The translations under genes were made by a program, and so were the position numbers. A stretch of DNA of 64,000 bases, taken from NCBI GenBank assembly GCA_004194705.1, contig SADC01000925.1, positions 120,449 to 184,448 of the forward strand. Reading direction: 5' to 3'. This DNA is from Ditylenchus dipsaci. Taxonomy: Eukaryota; Nematoda; Chromadorea; Rhabditida; Anguinidae. The notes under the pieces are model-generated. The model ran no database searches, was not told the origin of the DNA, and saw nothing but the letters and a program-made list of their open reading frames with translations. Shown in pieces: positions 33,035-43,950 of the stretch. Numbering within the stretch: the first letter of the stretch is position 1; every line of letters begins with the position of its first letter.

Positions 33035-34862
33035 AAAAATATAAATCCTTCTGCTTTAGTATCTCTACTCTTCGTGATGTCTCAAGAGAAGAAGCAAAGA
33101 ATCAAGGTGCTAAACCCGAGTGGTGGCCATTCAAGGTACTGGAACTGTGTAATGCTTCTATGATTCAATATAAATCCTTCTGCTTTAGTATCTCTACTCT
33201 TCGTGATGTCTCAAGAGAAGAAGCAAAGAATCAAGGTGCTAAACCCGAGTGGTGGCCATTAAAGGTACTGGAACTGTGTAATGCTTCTATGATTCAGTGT
33301 AAATCCTTCTGCTTTAGTATCTCTACTCTTCGTGATGTCTCAAGAGAAGAAGCAAAGAATCAAGGTGCTAAACCCGAGTGGTGGCCATTCAAGGTACTGG
33401 AACTGTGTAATGCTTCTATGATTCAATATAAATCCTTCTGCTTTAGTATCTCTATAATGCTTCTATGATTCAATATAAATCCTTCTACTTTAGTCTCTCT
33501 ACTCTTCGTGATGTCTCAAGAAAAGAAGCAAAGAATCAAGGTGCTAACCCGAGTGGCGGCCATTAAAGGTACTGGAACTGTGTAATGCTTCCATGATTCG
33601 ATATAAATCCTTCTGCTTTAGTATCTCTATTCTTCGTGATGTCTCAGAGAAGAAGCAAAGAATTGAGGTGCTAAACCCGAGTGGTGGCCATTCAAGGTAC
33701 TGGAACTGTGTAATGCTTCTATGATTCGATATAAATCCTTCTGCTTTAGTATCTCTACTCTTCGTGATGTCTCAAGAGAAGAAGCAAAGAATCAAGGTGC
33801 TAAACCCGAGTGGTGGCCATTCAAGGTACTGGAACTGTGTAATGCTTCTATGATTCGATATAAATCCTTCTGCTTTAGTATTTCTACTCTTCGTGATGTC
33901 TCAAAGAGAAGAAGCAAAGAATCAAGGTGCTAAACCCGAGTGGTGGCCATTCAAGGTACTGGAACTATGTAATGCTTCTATGATTCAATATAAATCCTTC
34001 TGCTTTAGTATCTCTACTCTTCGTGATGTCTCAAGAGAAGAAGCAAAGAATCAAGGTGCTAAACCCGAGTGGTGGCCATTAAAGGTACTGGAACTGTGAA
34101 TCTTCTAATGATTCAGTGTAAATCCTTCTGCTTTAGTATCTCTACTCTTCGTGATTTTCAAGAGAAGAAGCAAGAATCAAGGTGCTTAAACCCGAGTGGT
34201 GGCCATTCAAGGTACTGGAACTGTGTAATGCCTCTATGATTCGATATAAATCCTTCTGCTTAGTATCTCTACTCTTCGTGATGTCTCAGAGAAGAAGCAA
34301 AGAATCAAGGTGCTAAACCCGAGTGGTGGCCATTCAAGGTACTGGAACGTGTAATGCTTCTATGATTCGATATAAATCCTCTGCTTTAGTATTTCTACTC
34401 TTCGTGATGTCTCAAGAGAAGAAGCAAAGAATCAAGTGCTAAACCCGAGTGGTGGCCATTAAAGTACTGGAACTGTGTAATGCTTCTATGATTCAATATA
34501 AATCTTTCTGCTTTAGTATCTCTACTCTTCGTGATGTCTCAAGAGAAGAAGCAAAGAATCAAGGTAATAACCCGAGTGGCGGCCATTAAAGGTACTGGAA
34601 CTGTGTAATGCTTCTATGATTCAATATAAATCCTTCTACTTTAGTCTCTCTACTCTTCGTGATGTCTCAAGAGAAGAAGCAAAGAATCAAGGTGCTAAAC
34701 CAGTGGCGGCCATTAAAGGTACTGGAACTGGTAATGCTTCTTAGATTCAATATAAATCCTTCTGCTTTAGTATCTCTACTCTTCGTGATGTCTTAAGAGA
34801 AGAAGCAAAGAATCAAGGTGCTAAACCCGAGTGGTGGCCATTAAAGGTACTGGAACTTTCTT
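33035..34862 (+). repeat. Tandem array of a 129-bp exon-plus-intron unit (about 14 copies)
   Basis: Each unit has ttctgctttag, then a 76-nt segment from tatctctactcttcgtgatg to gtggtggccattcaag, then gtactggaactgtgtaatgc and AT-rich sequence up to the next ttag. This is an acceptor, an exon-like block and a donor with a 53-nt intron-sized spacer. 129 is a multiple of three, so units without indels are also open straight through (43 codons, with a conserved GAKPEWWP core). Several units have 1-2 base losses. One unit near 33447-33470 is a truncated fragment. Confidence 0.9.
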
Positions 34863-37800
34863 GGTGGGTTACGAAAGAATGAAGTCATCTAAGAATCTCT
34901 GTATTCATTTGATCGCTGTTTGTATAATAAACTTTGTCTATTTGCATCATCCAATCACTTAAATTGAATTTTGAAATCGATTGAACTGTTTCGAGTCTTT
35001 TTTCGAAAGTTTTCGAATATTCATACGAATCTCATTGTCTTGATTCAAACAGGAATCATAGTTCAGTCGAAGTGCTAATAAAGTGAACACTTTCGTAAAT
35101 TTTACTCAAAAAGGCACTTTTACTGAATTATCCGCAGAAAAATACGGGACCTTCGTAAATTTTGCTCATGAGAAAGACGCCTTGAAAATCTCAACTACCA
35201 CGTCTGAAAGAGTCGGTAAATGTAGTACTTTTGTATGTTCTCGAAAGGAGTTGATAGATCACGACTCATGTTTCGAGTCTCATGGTTCATGTTTATGTCT
35301 CATATGTCCTCAATTGTTTGTGGCTCATTCATCATGGTTCAAGTTTCATTGAATGTTTCATATCTCTTAGCTAACATTTATTCATCGTATGCTTATATGC
35401 TTAATTCATAGACTTCTATAAAAGACCACAGACCACTGTTATAAAACCCGCAATAGAAAAAGACGTTTTGTGAATCCCACCACAGGTCACAAAACGAACG
35501 CTTTTGTGATCTTAGCAACAAGAAAAAAGACTCCATGTCATGTATAAGTTTCTGATTTTTCTCAATCGTCCAAGTATCTGAATGAGATATCGAATCAATG
35601 ATTGAGCGGTTTAAATTGAAGCCTTTTCTTGATTCTCAAAAGAATATGTATATTTTTTGAAGTAAAACAAACGAAAAATAAACAAAAAAATGATACGGAA
35701 ACATCAGCGTAATAAATTGAAAAATACTACGAATTTATAGCGAAAAAATTCGAAAATATCAGCGAAAAATAAAACCCCGCCCGCAGGCGGGCAAAAACTA
35801 TATTTAAAAATATATTTATTTTTCGCCACAGAGAAAAAAAACAAACGCATTTTTAAATCATGCACAACATAAAATATACCTTTATCAATCCCCACACACA
35901 CGTCTGAAAAGTTAGCAAATGGAGTAATTCTGTGAGTCTCGGAAAGGACCTCATAGCTCACGGATTCATGTTTCGGTTATGTGTGTTTATGAATCCCGTA
36001 GACACAAAAGACGCTTTTATGAATGTCACCAGAGAGTACAAAGCGAGCGCTTAGAATCTCGCGCGAGAATAATGCTTTATCAGCTGTGTGAAGAGTAAGA
36101 TAATAATGAATGTGTATATGTATATTATCTCAGATTTGATTCATAGATCTTAAGATCTTAAAAATTTTTTTGAAGGTGAAATAGTCGAAAAGTGAATTAA
36201 AATTCTACAGAAATATTAGCAGGAAATAAATCGAAAATGCTACAGAAATATCAGCGAAACATATTATCGAAAAAATGCTGCGGAATTATTAACGGAAAAT
36301 AAATCGAAAAATGATTCGGGGAGAGTCGCTGAAAAATAAAACCCCGCCCGTAGGGCGGGCAAGCTTTAGACTCTGACTAGCATTATTCTCTCATCATTTG
36401 CAGGTTTTTCGTCCATCTTTATTATTCGGGGTTGGAACTGATGTCTTCTTATACGTCATTGGTGGTGTCAAGCTTTTCTCTGAATGCTCAAGAATTAAGT
36501 CCCAAAATGTCTCAGTATTAATTTCATGTATGTGTGTGTCTTCGTCAATAAAATTTAATTTCTTATGTACCTATTGTCCTCTGTGGCTTTTATCCTCTGT
36601 GTCATGTGTAGTCTCATGTGTCATCTGTGTCATCTATGACGTCTGAGTGGCTGCTCTAAGTTCAAAATCACAGGAGATTAGTTGACTTTTATTTTGAGAT
36701 GAGAACTCTTTGACTCTTTTTTATCGAGACTGTCGTATTTTTGATCTTAGGGAACACGGAGCGATCGGCTCGCTTTCGTCGTTGACTTTCATGTATTTCT
36801 TCTTGGCTGTTCGTGAACCATCACCACAAGAAGCACAACGAGATAAGTAAAACCTTGCTGCAAAATTCCAGCATCAAACAAAGCGAATGCTTCTATAAAT
36901 CGTCCCATAGAAAAAAACGCTTTGATATATTCCTATGCGAAAAAATGGTTTTGTTCATTATCGCTTCTTGGTCTGTTCAAATACGATTTACAAGCCTGAC
37001 CACAGGAAAAAATAGAAATGCTTTTGTAAATCATGCAGAGCAAGAATATGCTTTTATAAATCTCTGCACCCACATCTAAAGGATTAGCAAATATAGTAAA
37101 CTGAAACGAGTCAATAGCTCAAGGCTCATGTTTGTCGCTTTAATTTCATTGCCTGTATTTGTTTGTCAATAGAAATTTATGTTTTTGGTTGTCTGTGTTC
37201 TGTTTCGTGTGTAGTATGTGCATATCTTAGTTCATATTTGCTCATTTTTGGATCAAAGGAAATGGATTAATTATGTCTCGAGAACATGTTTAAATTAAAT
37301 CTTTTCTCGAGTCTTCTTCGGGGAGAATTTTGTGGTGTTCTCATTATCGCTCTTGAGCATCTGGAGCAGTTTAAAAGACGCTTTACGAGTCTCGCCACAG
37401 GAAGAAGACAACGCTTCTGCATAAATATGCATTTATCAAATAGCAACACACACACGTCTTAAAAAGTTAGCAAATAGAGTAGTAGAGTAGTTCTGTGAGT
37501 CTCGGAAAGGACCTCATAGCTCACGGCTCATGTTTCGGTTATGTGTGTTTATAAATCCCGCAACATAAAAGTGCCTTTATGAACCTCACCAGAGAGCATA
37601 AAGCGAACGTTTTGTAAATCTCGCGAGTCGCAACAGAAATAAACGCTTTGTCGGCTGTGTAAAGAGTGGATAAGTCGTTAAGAGTGATGGTATATGACTG
37701 TAGTTTTCTCAGATTTCATAGATTTTTAAAATTCTTTTGAAAGTGAAATAAATGAAAGTGAAATAAAACCATTCTACGGAAATATCAGCAGGAAATAATC

Positions 37801-37905
37801 GAAAAACGCAACAGAAATATGAGCGGAAATATATCGAGAAATGCTGCGTAAATATCAGCGGAACAAATTCGAAAAGTGCTACGAAAAAATCAGCGGAAAA
37901 TAAGA
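34863..37905. other. Helitron body: repeated sub-blocks without recognised gene
   Basis: Contains three related blocks each ending in aaataaaaccccgcccg-type hairpins (about 35770, 36340, 37905) preceded by gaaaaatgctacgaaatatc-like sequence, and repeated tctcggaaaggacctcatag (about 35937 and 37500). It looks like partial tandem duplication of a Helitron 3' half. No protein family recognised. Confidence 0.6.
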
Positions 37906-37931
37906 CCCGCCGTAGGGCGGGCAAGCGCTAG

Positions 37932-38150
37932 TATAAATTAAATCAGATCACTAAGATAACTTTTTCATTATTATCAAGCTTATTGCGCAACACAGTCAAC
38001 AATTTAATCGAAAATTTGTAGCATTACGACCTATACAATCCAGTACACTACAAGAACAGTGTAGAAGGCTGCTCTTCTTACTGGGGTAATGCTTGCCAAG
38101 TCTCTTCTGCTGAAGCTACCTCCAATTCTGTGTCTGCTTCTAACAACTAC
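37932..38150. repeat. Right part of tandem-duplicated EGF gene segment, copy 1
   Basis: Continues the copy interrupted by the Helitron and ends in tctgcttctaacaactac. The next base starts copy 2. Confidence 0.9.
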
Positions 38151-38655
38151 GAAATTTGTGCCGCGTATACGTTTTCCCATAGTTGAATAGATTCAAGGCT
38201 TAAATAGTTTGAGAAAAGAATTTTTCGATGGGTTTTCTTCTCACACATGCCTTTTCACTAGAGTCGTACGTCTTCAGGCTATGTTCAATAAAATTAATCA
38301 GATCACTAAAGATAACTTTTTCATATTATCAAAGCTTATTGCGCAACACAGTCAACAATTTAATCGAAAATTTGTAGCATTACGACCTATACAATCCAGT
38401 ACACTACAAGAACAGTGTAGAAGCTGCTCTTCTTACTGGGGTAATGCTTGCCAAGTCTCTTCTGCTGAAGCTACCTCCAATTCTGTGTCTGCTTCTAACA
38501 ACTACTGTCTCAATGGCGAGTGCTATGATGAAGTCGAGGTAAGTTCAAATAACAAAATAAGCAGTAGAAAATAAATAACTTGAAAATTTCAGAATGCTGT
38601 CCCCAAATGTGTTTGTGACCTGGATATGCTGGTGACCGCTGTGACGTCAAGTAGA
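38151..38655 (+). pseudogene. EGF-like domain gene fragment, two exons
   Basis: After acceptor acgtcttcag (about 38276) the exon encodes QHSQQFNRKFVALRPIQSS, then CRSCSSYWGNACQ, a Ser/Asn linker and YCLNGECYDEVE, and ends at a gtaagt donor near 38539. The second exon starts NAVPKCVC. One base is missing after TGTGAC, beyond which the other frame reads GYAGDRCDV, restoring the usual EGF spacing C-x-C-(x8)-C. The six-Cys pattern fits EGF-type ligands or repeats. It is bounded on the left by a tandem duplication. Frameshift is either pseudogenisation or an assembly error. Confidence 0.6.
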
Positions 38656-38832
38656 GTGGGTGGAGTTTTCTAGGGAAGGTTTCCTCAAGTTCCAACAGTC
38701 GAACGGCGACCTGATGGCTTTGCTCTCTCAAAAAACCCAAATTGATGTTTTGGTTTTGGCTGGAAATGGCGGAACTGGCACATATTCAAACTGGCACACT
38801 GGCACACATATACTGAAACTGGCACACATATA

Positions 38833-39016
38833 CAGTCAAGTCTCGATTTAACGAACCTCTGGGGACCGCCAAAAACGTTCGTTAAATCGAAGGTTTCGTT
38901 AAATCGAGAGCTTATTTTAGTCATTTTATTTAATCGGTGCCAAATAGCCACCAAAAAAAAGTTCGTTAAATCAAGAGTTTCGTTAAATCGGGTTTCGTTA
39001 AATCGAGACTTGACTG
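38833..39016. mobile_element. Pogo-like MITE, 184 bp, TA target duplication
   Basis: Ends cagtcaagtctcgatttaac and cgttaaatcgagacttgactg are flanked by TA (38831-38832 and 39017-39018). Extra copies of gttcgttaaatcga are stacked within the right half. Non-coding. Confidence 0.88.
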
Positions 39017-40134
39017 TACTGCATATTCAAAAAGAAAAATTTTAAAAATGAAATTTTACTAATATTACACTTGACGTAGCAGAGTAACTTTTAAAGTTGG
39101 ATGATTTAACAAAGTAATATTTTAACGTCAGATCGATTTAAATCGAATAAAAATAATTAGGTGCTACTCGGTTTCACATTCCCTCCTTCCAAAACACCTC
39201 CTCGGCAATAAACCCAGCAGCCTCACCGCCCCTCCCCCCCATACCCAATAATTTTTAGGCTTAGTCCTTAGGCTACAGGCTTTAGGCTGAGGGATAACCC
39301 GTACTAATTTTATCACTTTTCAGAAAAAACTATGGTTTTAGGGGTACCTGAAAATTATTGAAGGCGGGGGGAGGTATTTCCGAGTAGCTTTGGGTGCTCT
39401 CACAAGACGTCCGCATCCGCAAAAGTTCGTTCCCCAGCATTCCATTTATCACCCACTTCCTACTTTCCCACTTCCAGCCCAAGCTTCACTCTAAAAAAGC
39501 AAAACCTCGATAAATGGACACGTATGTCAGAAATTTATCGAGTCTTTGCTTTTTTAGAGTCAAAAATTTTTGGATTTTGAAAAACGATCGGCAAAGTCGG
39601 AATCCTCACGATAATTCGAACCAGACTGTCCAAACAGAATTTACAAAAGATATTTAAAAAAAATGTCGGACCAGCTGCGGAACGAACAACTTGCGAATGT
39701 GGAAGTATTGTGAGAGCGTCCTTTGGGGGAGAGGGGGGACTATTAACAAGTAGCGTCGATAATTGACCTAAGAAATTTCGATTGAATGGCAAAATAAGAC
39801 AAAATCCTCACTTTTTTTGTAAAAGTTTTGATAAAATCTTTGCATTTTCAATATAACCCTGTTGAATTTATCCGGTTTTGAAATTATCTATTGTGAATTA
39901 TCCTGTTTTTGAATTTTCTATTGTTGAATAAACTAATTTCGCACATGTATGCTCCTATAAGGCGCTGCGATAGCAGCGCTGGACACTAGTACAGAAGTTT
40001 AGAAGTTGAATCGATCCATATAATTGGAATGATTCAACAAGCTAAACCAATACAGTCAACGCAAGCCAAGAAAAATATTAATAGGGATTAAAGTTGATAA
40101 TTCAGTGTTTTAAGGCGCTTCCCTATTGAGTGCA
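39017..40134. other. Intergenic; contains a degraded pogo-like relative
   Basis: 39490-39690 holds aaaacctcgataaatggaca, gatcggcaaagtcggaatcc and accagactgtcc blocks shared with 12166-13606. Otherwise there is no recognised feature. Confidence 0.45.
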
Positions 40135-40344
40135 ATGTAGAGTGCGATGTACATTGCAAAAAACGGCTGTAAATTTTCTTCTCGGCCGAACTTTTTTTCT
40201 GTTAGTACCATTTTGTAGCTGAGATGCAGGGCTACACATTAAAGAAAAGTTCAGCCACATATCGCTGAAATTATTTTTTATAAAATGCGTTTATTTGCAC
40301 TCTACATCGCACTCTACATTGCACTCATTTAGTGAGATGTAGAG

Positions 40345-41422
40345 CAGTGCTGGCAATCCGCTCCGCTCGGCTCCGCTCTGGCTCCGCTCCGGCTCCAAGC
40401 CGGAGCCAGATCCGGAGCGAAAAATTTCGCTCCCGGAGCCGGAGCCAGATCCGGAGCGGAAAATTTGAATGATGAGAGCCGGGAGCCAGATCCGGAGCGA
40501 AAAATTTGCCCCGACGGAGCGGGAGCCAGATCCGGAGCGGAAATTTGAATCCCGGAGCCATTTTGGAGCCAGTTTTTCGTTAATTTAGTTGCCCGAAAAG
40601 TTTGGATATAAAATGTACTTTTAAATAGAAATTCGTATTGTGACGAAAATCTTCGCTTATGGAATGTCCATAAAATTGTTGTTGTTGCCCCTATGATGGA
40701 TGCAAGAAGGCCGTAATCAAGCACTCAAAGAATCTTTACCGCCACATGAAGAACAAGCACAACTCAAAGCTGGAGAAGGTGATCTGGAAATCGACAAGGC
40801 AAAGACCCGGCTTCCTTTCGATGTGATCAGCACTACTAATCGTCCACTTCGCTATCTCACAATGTACGCCGGAACTTCTACATTTGCTTTCGCCCATCTA
40901 GAAAATCCGTGGCTTCAGGTAGTCCCTGCTTTAAATAAAGGATATACTTCAGAGAGCTACATTCGAGAGAAGTGCTGCTGACCCTGGCCGGAGATTTAAT
41001 TGATTTGTGAGGGTTTTGTGTGTTTGTTATCGTGCAATAAATAGAGAACGTACCCAATTTATTCGTTATCACTGTGTTCCTGTACTGTACTTGTTGTCAT
41101 ATTTTTGTTTATATGCTCATTCTATCAGATATTTTGTTTACACTTTCTTGCATCGGAGCCAGAGCCGCTCTGCTCCCGCTCTGGATCCGGCTCCGCTCCG
41201 GCTCCGGCTCCGAGTCGGAGCCAGATCCGGAGCGGAAAATTTTGCCTCTTAGAGCCGGGAGCCAGATCCGGAGAGGAAAATTTTACCTCCCGGAGCCGGG
41301 AGCCAGATCCGGAGCCGGAAATTTTGCCTCCCGGAGCTGGGAGCCAGATCCGGAGCGAGAAATTTGCCCCAACGGAGCCGGGAGCCAGATCCGGAGCCGA
41401 AAATTTCGAAATGCCAGCACTG
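40345..41422. mobile_element. hAT element with 8-bp TSD ATGTAGAG
   Basis: Ends cagtgctggcaat and atgccagcactg are flanked by exact ATGTAGAG (40337-40344 and 41423-41430). Both ends carry mirrored arrays of ggagccagatccggagcg units. The middle 600 bp encodes a zinc finger and a short hAT-like segment only. Confidence 0.93.
40686..40918 (+). pseudogene. Zinc finger plus hAT N-terminal segment
   Basis: One frame encodes CPYDGCKKAVIKHSKNLYRH followed by MKNKH, a C-x4-C-x13-H-x4-H finger of BED/C2H2 type. A second frame, shifted by 2 bases, reads PLRYLTMYAGTSTFAFAHLE then NPWLQ before a GT donor at about 40919. That is reminiscent of the 'pFs.Ve.p.F' helix after the BED finger in hAT transposases. 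No catalytic DDE region follows before the element's right array. It is a deletion derivative or a domain-only protein. Confidence 0.5.
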
Positions 41423-41792
41423 ATGTAGAGTGCAAATAAAAACATTTTTATCGAGATTTTTTCAGCGATATGTGGCTGGAAAAATTTTTATTTTGCAGCC
41501 CTGAATCTTTGCTACAAAAAAGTACCAACAGGAAAGAAATTTCGGTTGAAAAAAAAATCTACAGCTGTTCCCGCCTAAACAAGTAAAAAAAACGCTCACT
41601 CATTGGGGACTTAGCTTCAGTGTTTTCGAAACTCACACTCACACTTTTGCCTCACACTAACTTCACATACATTGTTATCACACCAATGTGAGTTAAAAAA
41701 CCAAGTGTGATGCTCACACTTGGTTTTTTACCTCACACTTGGTGTGATTTGTCAAAAAAATTTTGAACTGAAGTGTTTGACCATTCAATCGA

Positions 41793-43950
41793 TCTCTATA
41801 TAGTATTTGGGTCGGGGTGTCCGTCCGTCCGTCACACTTTTTATGAATTTATGGTGTTCAAGATTGATTTTTGGCTACTTTTTTGCAATTTTATGTTCGA
41901 TATTTTTTCGGAACCCTCAAGTTCAACATCTTAGCTTTCTTTTAAGCACAGACACGTATAATTGAAGTTGCTTCTAGAAAATTTTTTCTTTGCCCTCCAA
42001 ACTAGAGATGGTGGATTTTAGCCTGGATTTGAGGTGACATTTTGTGTTCAATGCCCACTTTTCTGCTATGTTAGTTAATTCATGTTCGTTATTTCACCGG
42101 AACCCTGAAGTTTAACATCTTGGCTTTCTTTTAAGCTCAAACACGTATAATTGAAGTTGCTTCTAAAAAAATTTTCCTTGCCCTCCAATTGGTGATGGTC
42201 GATTTTGGCCTGGATTTAAGGTGGATTTTCGGGTTTAAACCCACTTTTTGGCCAGTTTTTGCCAATTAATGTCAGATATCTCTGCGGAATCTTCAAGTAA
42301 AACATCTTGGCATCCTTTTAAGCACAAACACGTATAATCAAAGTTGCTTCTAAAAAATTTTTCCTTGCCTCCAAATCGGAGATAGTGGATTTCAAGGGTA
42401 GGCGAGGATAAGCGAGGATAAGCGAGGATAAGCGAGGGTAGGCGAGGATAGGCGAGGATAAGCAAGGGTAGGTGAGGATGGGCAAGGTAGGCGAGGATAG
42501 GCGAGGATGGGCAAGAGCAGGTGAGAATGGGCGAGGATGGGCGAGGGTAGGCGAGGATGGGCAAGAGCAGGTGAGAATGGGCGAGGATGGGCGAGGGTAG
42601 GCGAGGATGGGCAAGGGTAGGCGAGGATGGGCGAGGATAGGCGAGAGTAGGCGAGGATGGGCAAGGGTAGGCGAGGATAGGCGAGGATGGGCAAGAGCAG
42701 GTGAGAATGGGCGAGGATGGGCGAGGGTAGGCGAGGATGGGCAAGAGCAGGTGAGAATGGGCGAGGATGGGCGAGGGTAGGCGAGGATGGGCAAGGGTAG
42801 GCGAGGATAAGCAAGGTAGGCGAGGATGGGCAAGGGTAGGCGAGGATAGGCGAGGATGGGCAAGAGCAGGTGAGAATGGGCGAGGATGGGCGAGGGTAGG
42901 CGAGGATGGGCAAGAGCAGGTGAGAATGGGCGAGGATGGGCGAGGGTAGGCGAGGATGGGCAAGAGCAGGTGAGAATGGGCGAGGATGGCGAGGGTAGGC
43001 GAGGATAGGCGAGGATAAGCAAGGGTAGGCGAGGATGGCAAGGGTAGGCGAGGATAGGCGAGGATGGGCAAGAGCAGGTGAAAATGGGCGAGGATGGGCG
43101 AGGGTAGGCGAGGATGGGCAAGAGCAGGTGAGAATGGGCGAGGATGGGCGAGGTAGGCGAGGATGGCAAGAGCAGGTGAGAATGGGCGAGGATGGGCGAG
43201 GGTAGGCGAGGATGGGCAAGAGCAGGTGAGAATGGGCGAGGATGGGCGAGGGTAGGCGAGGATGGGCAAGGGTAGGCGAGGATGGGCGAGGATAGGCGAG
43301 GGTAGGCGAGGATGGGCAAGGGTAGGCGAGGATAGGCGAGGATAAGCGAGGATAGCGAAGTAGGCGAGGATAGGCGAGGATAAGCAAGGGTAGGCGAGGA
43401 TGGGCAAGGGTAGGCGAGGATAGGCGAGGATGGGCAGAGCAGGTGAGAATGGGCGAGGATGGCGAGGGTAGGCGAGGATGGGCAAGAGCAGGTGAGAATG
43501 GGCGAGGATGGGCAAGAGCAGGTGAGAATGGGCGAGGATGGGCGAGGGTAGGCGAGGATGGGCGAGGATAGGCGAGGGTAGGCGAGGATGGGCAAGGGTA
43601 GGCGAGGATGGGCAAGGGTAGGCGAGGATGGGCGAGGATGGGCAAGAGCAGGTGAGAATGGGCGAGGATGGGCGAGGGTAGGCGAGGATGGGCGAAGGTA
43701 GGCGAGGAGAGGCGAGGGTAGGCGAGAATAGGCGAGGATGGGCAAGGTAGACGAGGATAGGCGAGAATGGGCATGAGCAGGTGAGAATGGCGAGGGTAGG
43801 CGAGGTAGAGTAGCTTAGTCAACAGGTAGGGTGGATGATCTACCCTGACCATTAACGCACTCGAAAGATAAATCTACCCGAACTACTAATGTACATGAAC
43901 AACTAATGTTCCCGAACAACATAGGCGCCGATAGGCGCCTGCAGACCTAG
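41793..43950. mobile_element. Non-autonomous Helitron carrying a minisatellite, 2.16 kb
   Basis: Begins tctctatatagtatttgggt with gtgtccgtccgtccgtc and ends with the hairpin aggcgcc gat aggcgcct followed by gcagacCTAG. Host bases on either side are A and T, with no target duplication. It has no Rep/helicase coding sequence. Three diverged copies of a ~140-bp block (aacatcttggctttctttta ... cttgcctccaa) precede the minisatellite. It shares the 5' cctccgtccg-type motif with the Helitron at 32830. Confidence 0.85.
42396..43808. repeat. GC-rich minisatellite, higher-order array of 'gggcgaggat' decamers/undecamers
   Basis: About 1.4 kb of aggcgaggatgggcgagggt-type units of 10-12 bp, grouped into higher-order repeats marked by gggcaagagcaggtgagaat every few units. 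Long minus-strand frames of over 400 codons exist only because the repeat lacks stops. They encode monotonous Pro/Leu/Ser/His peptides and are not evidence of a gene. Confidence 0.95.

Larger units (their letters stand above)
32830..37931. mobile_element. Non-autonomous Helitron, 5.1 kb
   Basis: Begins tcctatatactaaaagagag with the gtgtccgtccgtccg motif common to Helitron 5' ends. It ends with a GC hairpin (cccgcc gta gggcggg) followed by caagcgCTAG, inserted between host A and T with no target duplication. The uninterrupted host sequence (ggctatgttcaataaaat) survives at 38277-38294, giving an empty-site control. No Rep/helicase frame was found. Two internal hairpins of the same type (about 35772-35790 and 36340-36362) may be older 3' ends. 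The element carries a 129-bp tandem array. Confidence 0.88.
40135..41575. repeat. Inverted-repeat element (gcactctacat family) interrupted by a hAT element
   Basis: The left arm (about 40165-40344, with tcagccacatatcgctgaaa and tttgcactctacat) faces a right arm (41423-41575, atgtagagtgcaaataaaaa and ttcagcgatatgtggctgga). The hAT at 40345-41422 sits in the loop region, so the host element pre-dates it. Confidence 0.75.

Noticed and set aside
33035..34862. CRISPR-like regular array
   Set aside because: The whole 129-bp unit is repeated, with no unique spacers. Units carry splice-like sites, and the genome is eukaryotic.
40325..41445. Several 80-130 codon frames rich in Gly/Ser/Glu/Pro
   Set aside because: They arise from ggagccagatccgg arrays at the hAT element's ends. 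Only the central zinc-finger segment is protein-like.
42235..43852. Three overlapping minus-strand open frames of 426-486 codons
   Set aside because: They are readings of the gggcgaggat minisatellite, which lacks stop codons in all minus frames. The peptides are monotonous Pro/Leu/Ser/His repeats with no start or splice context.
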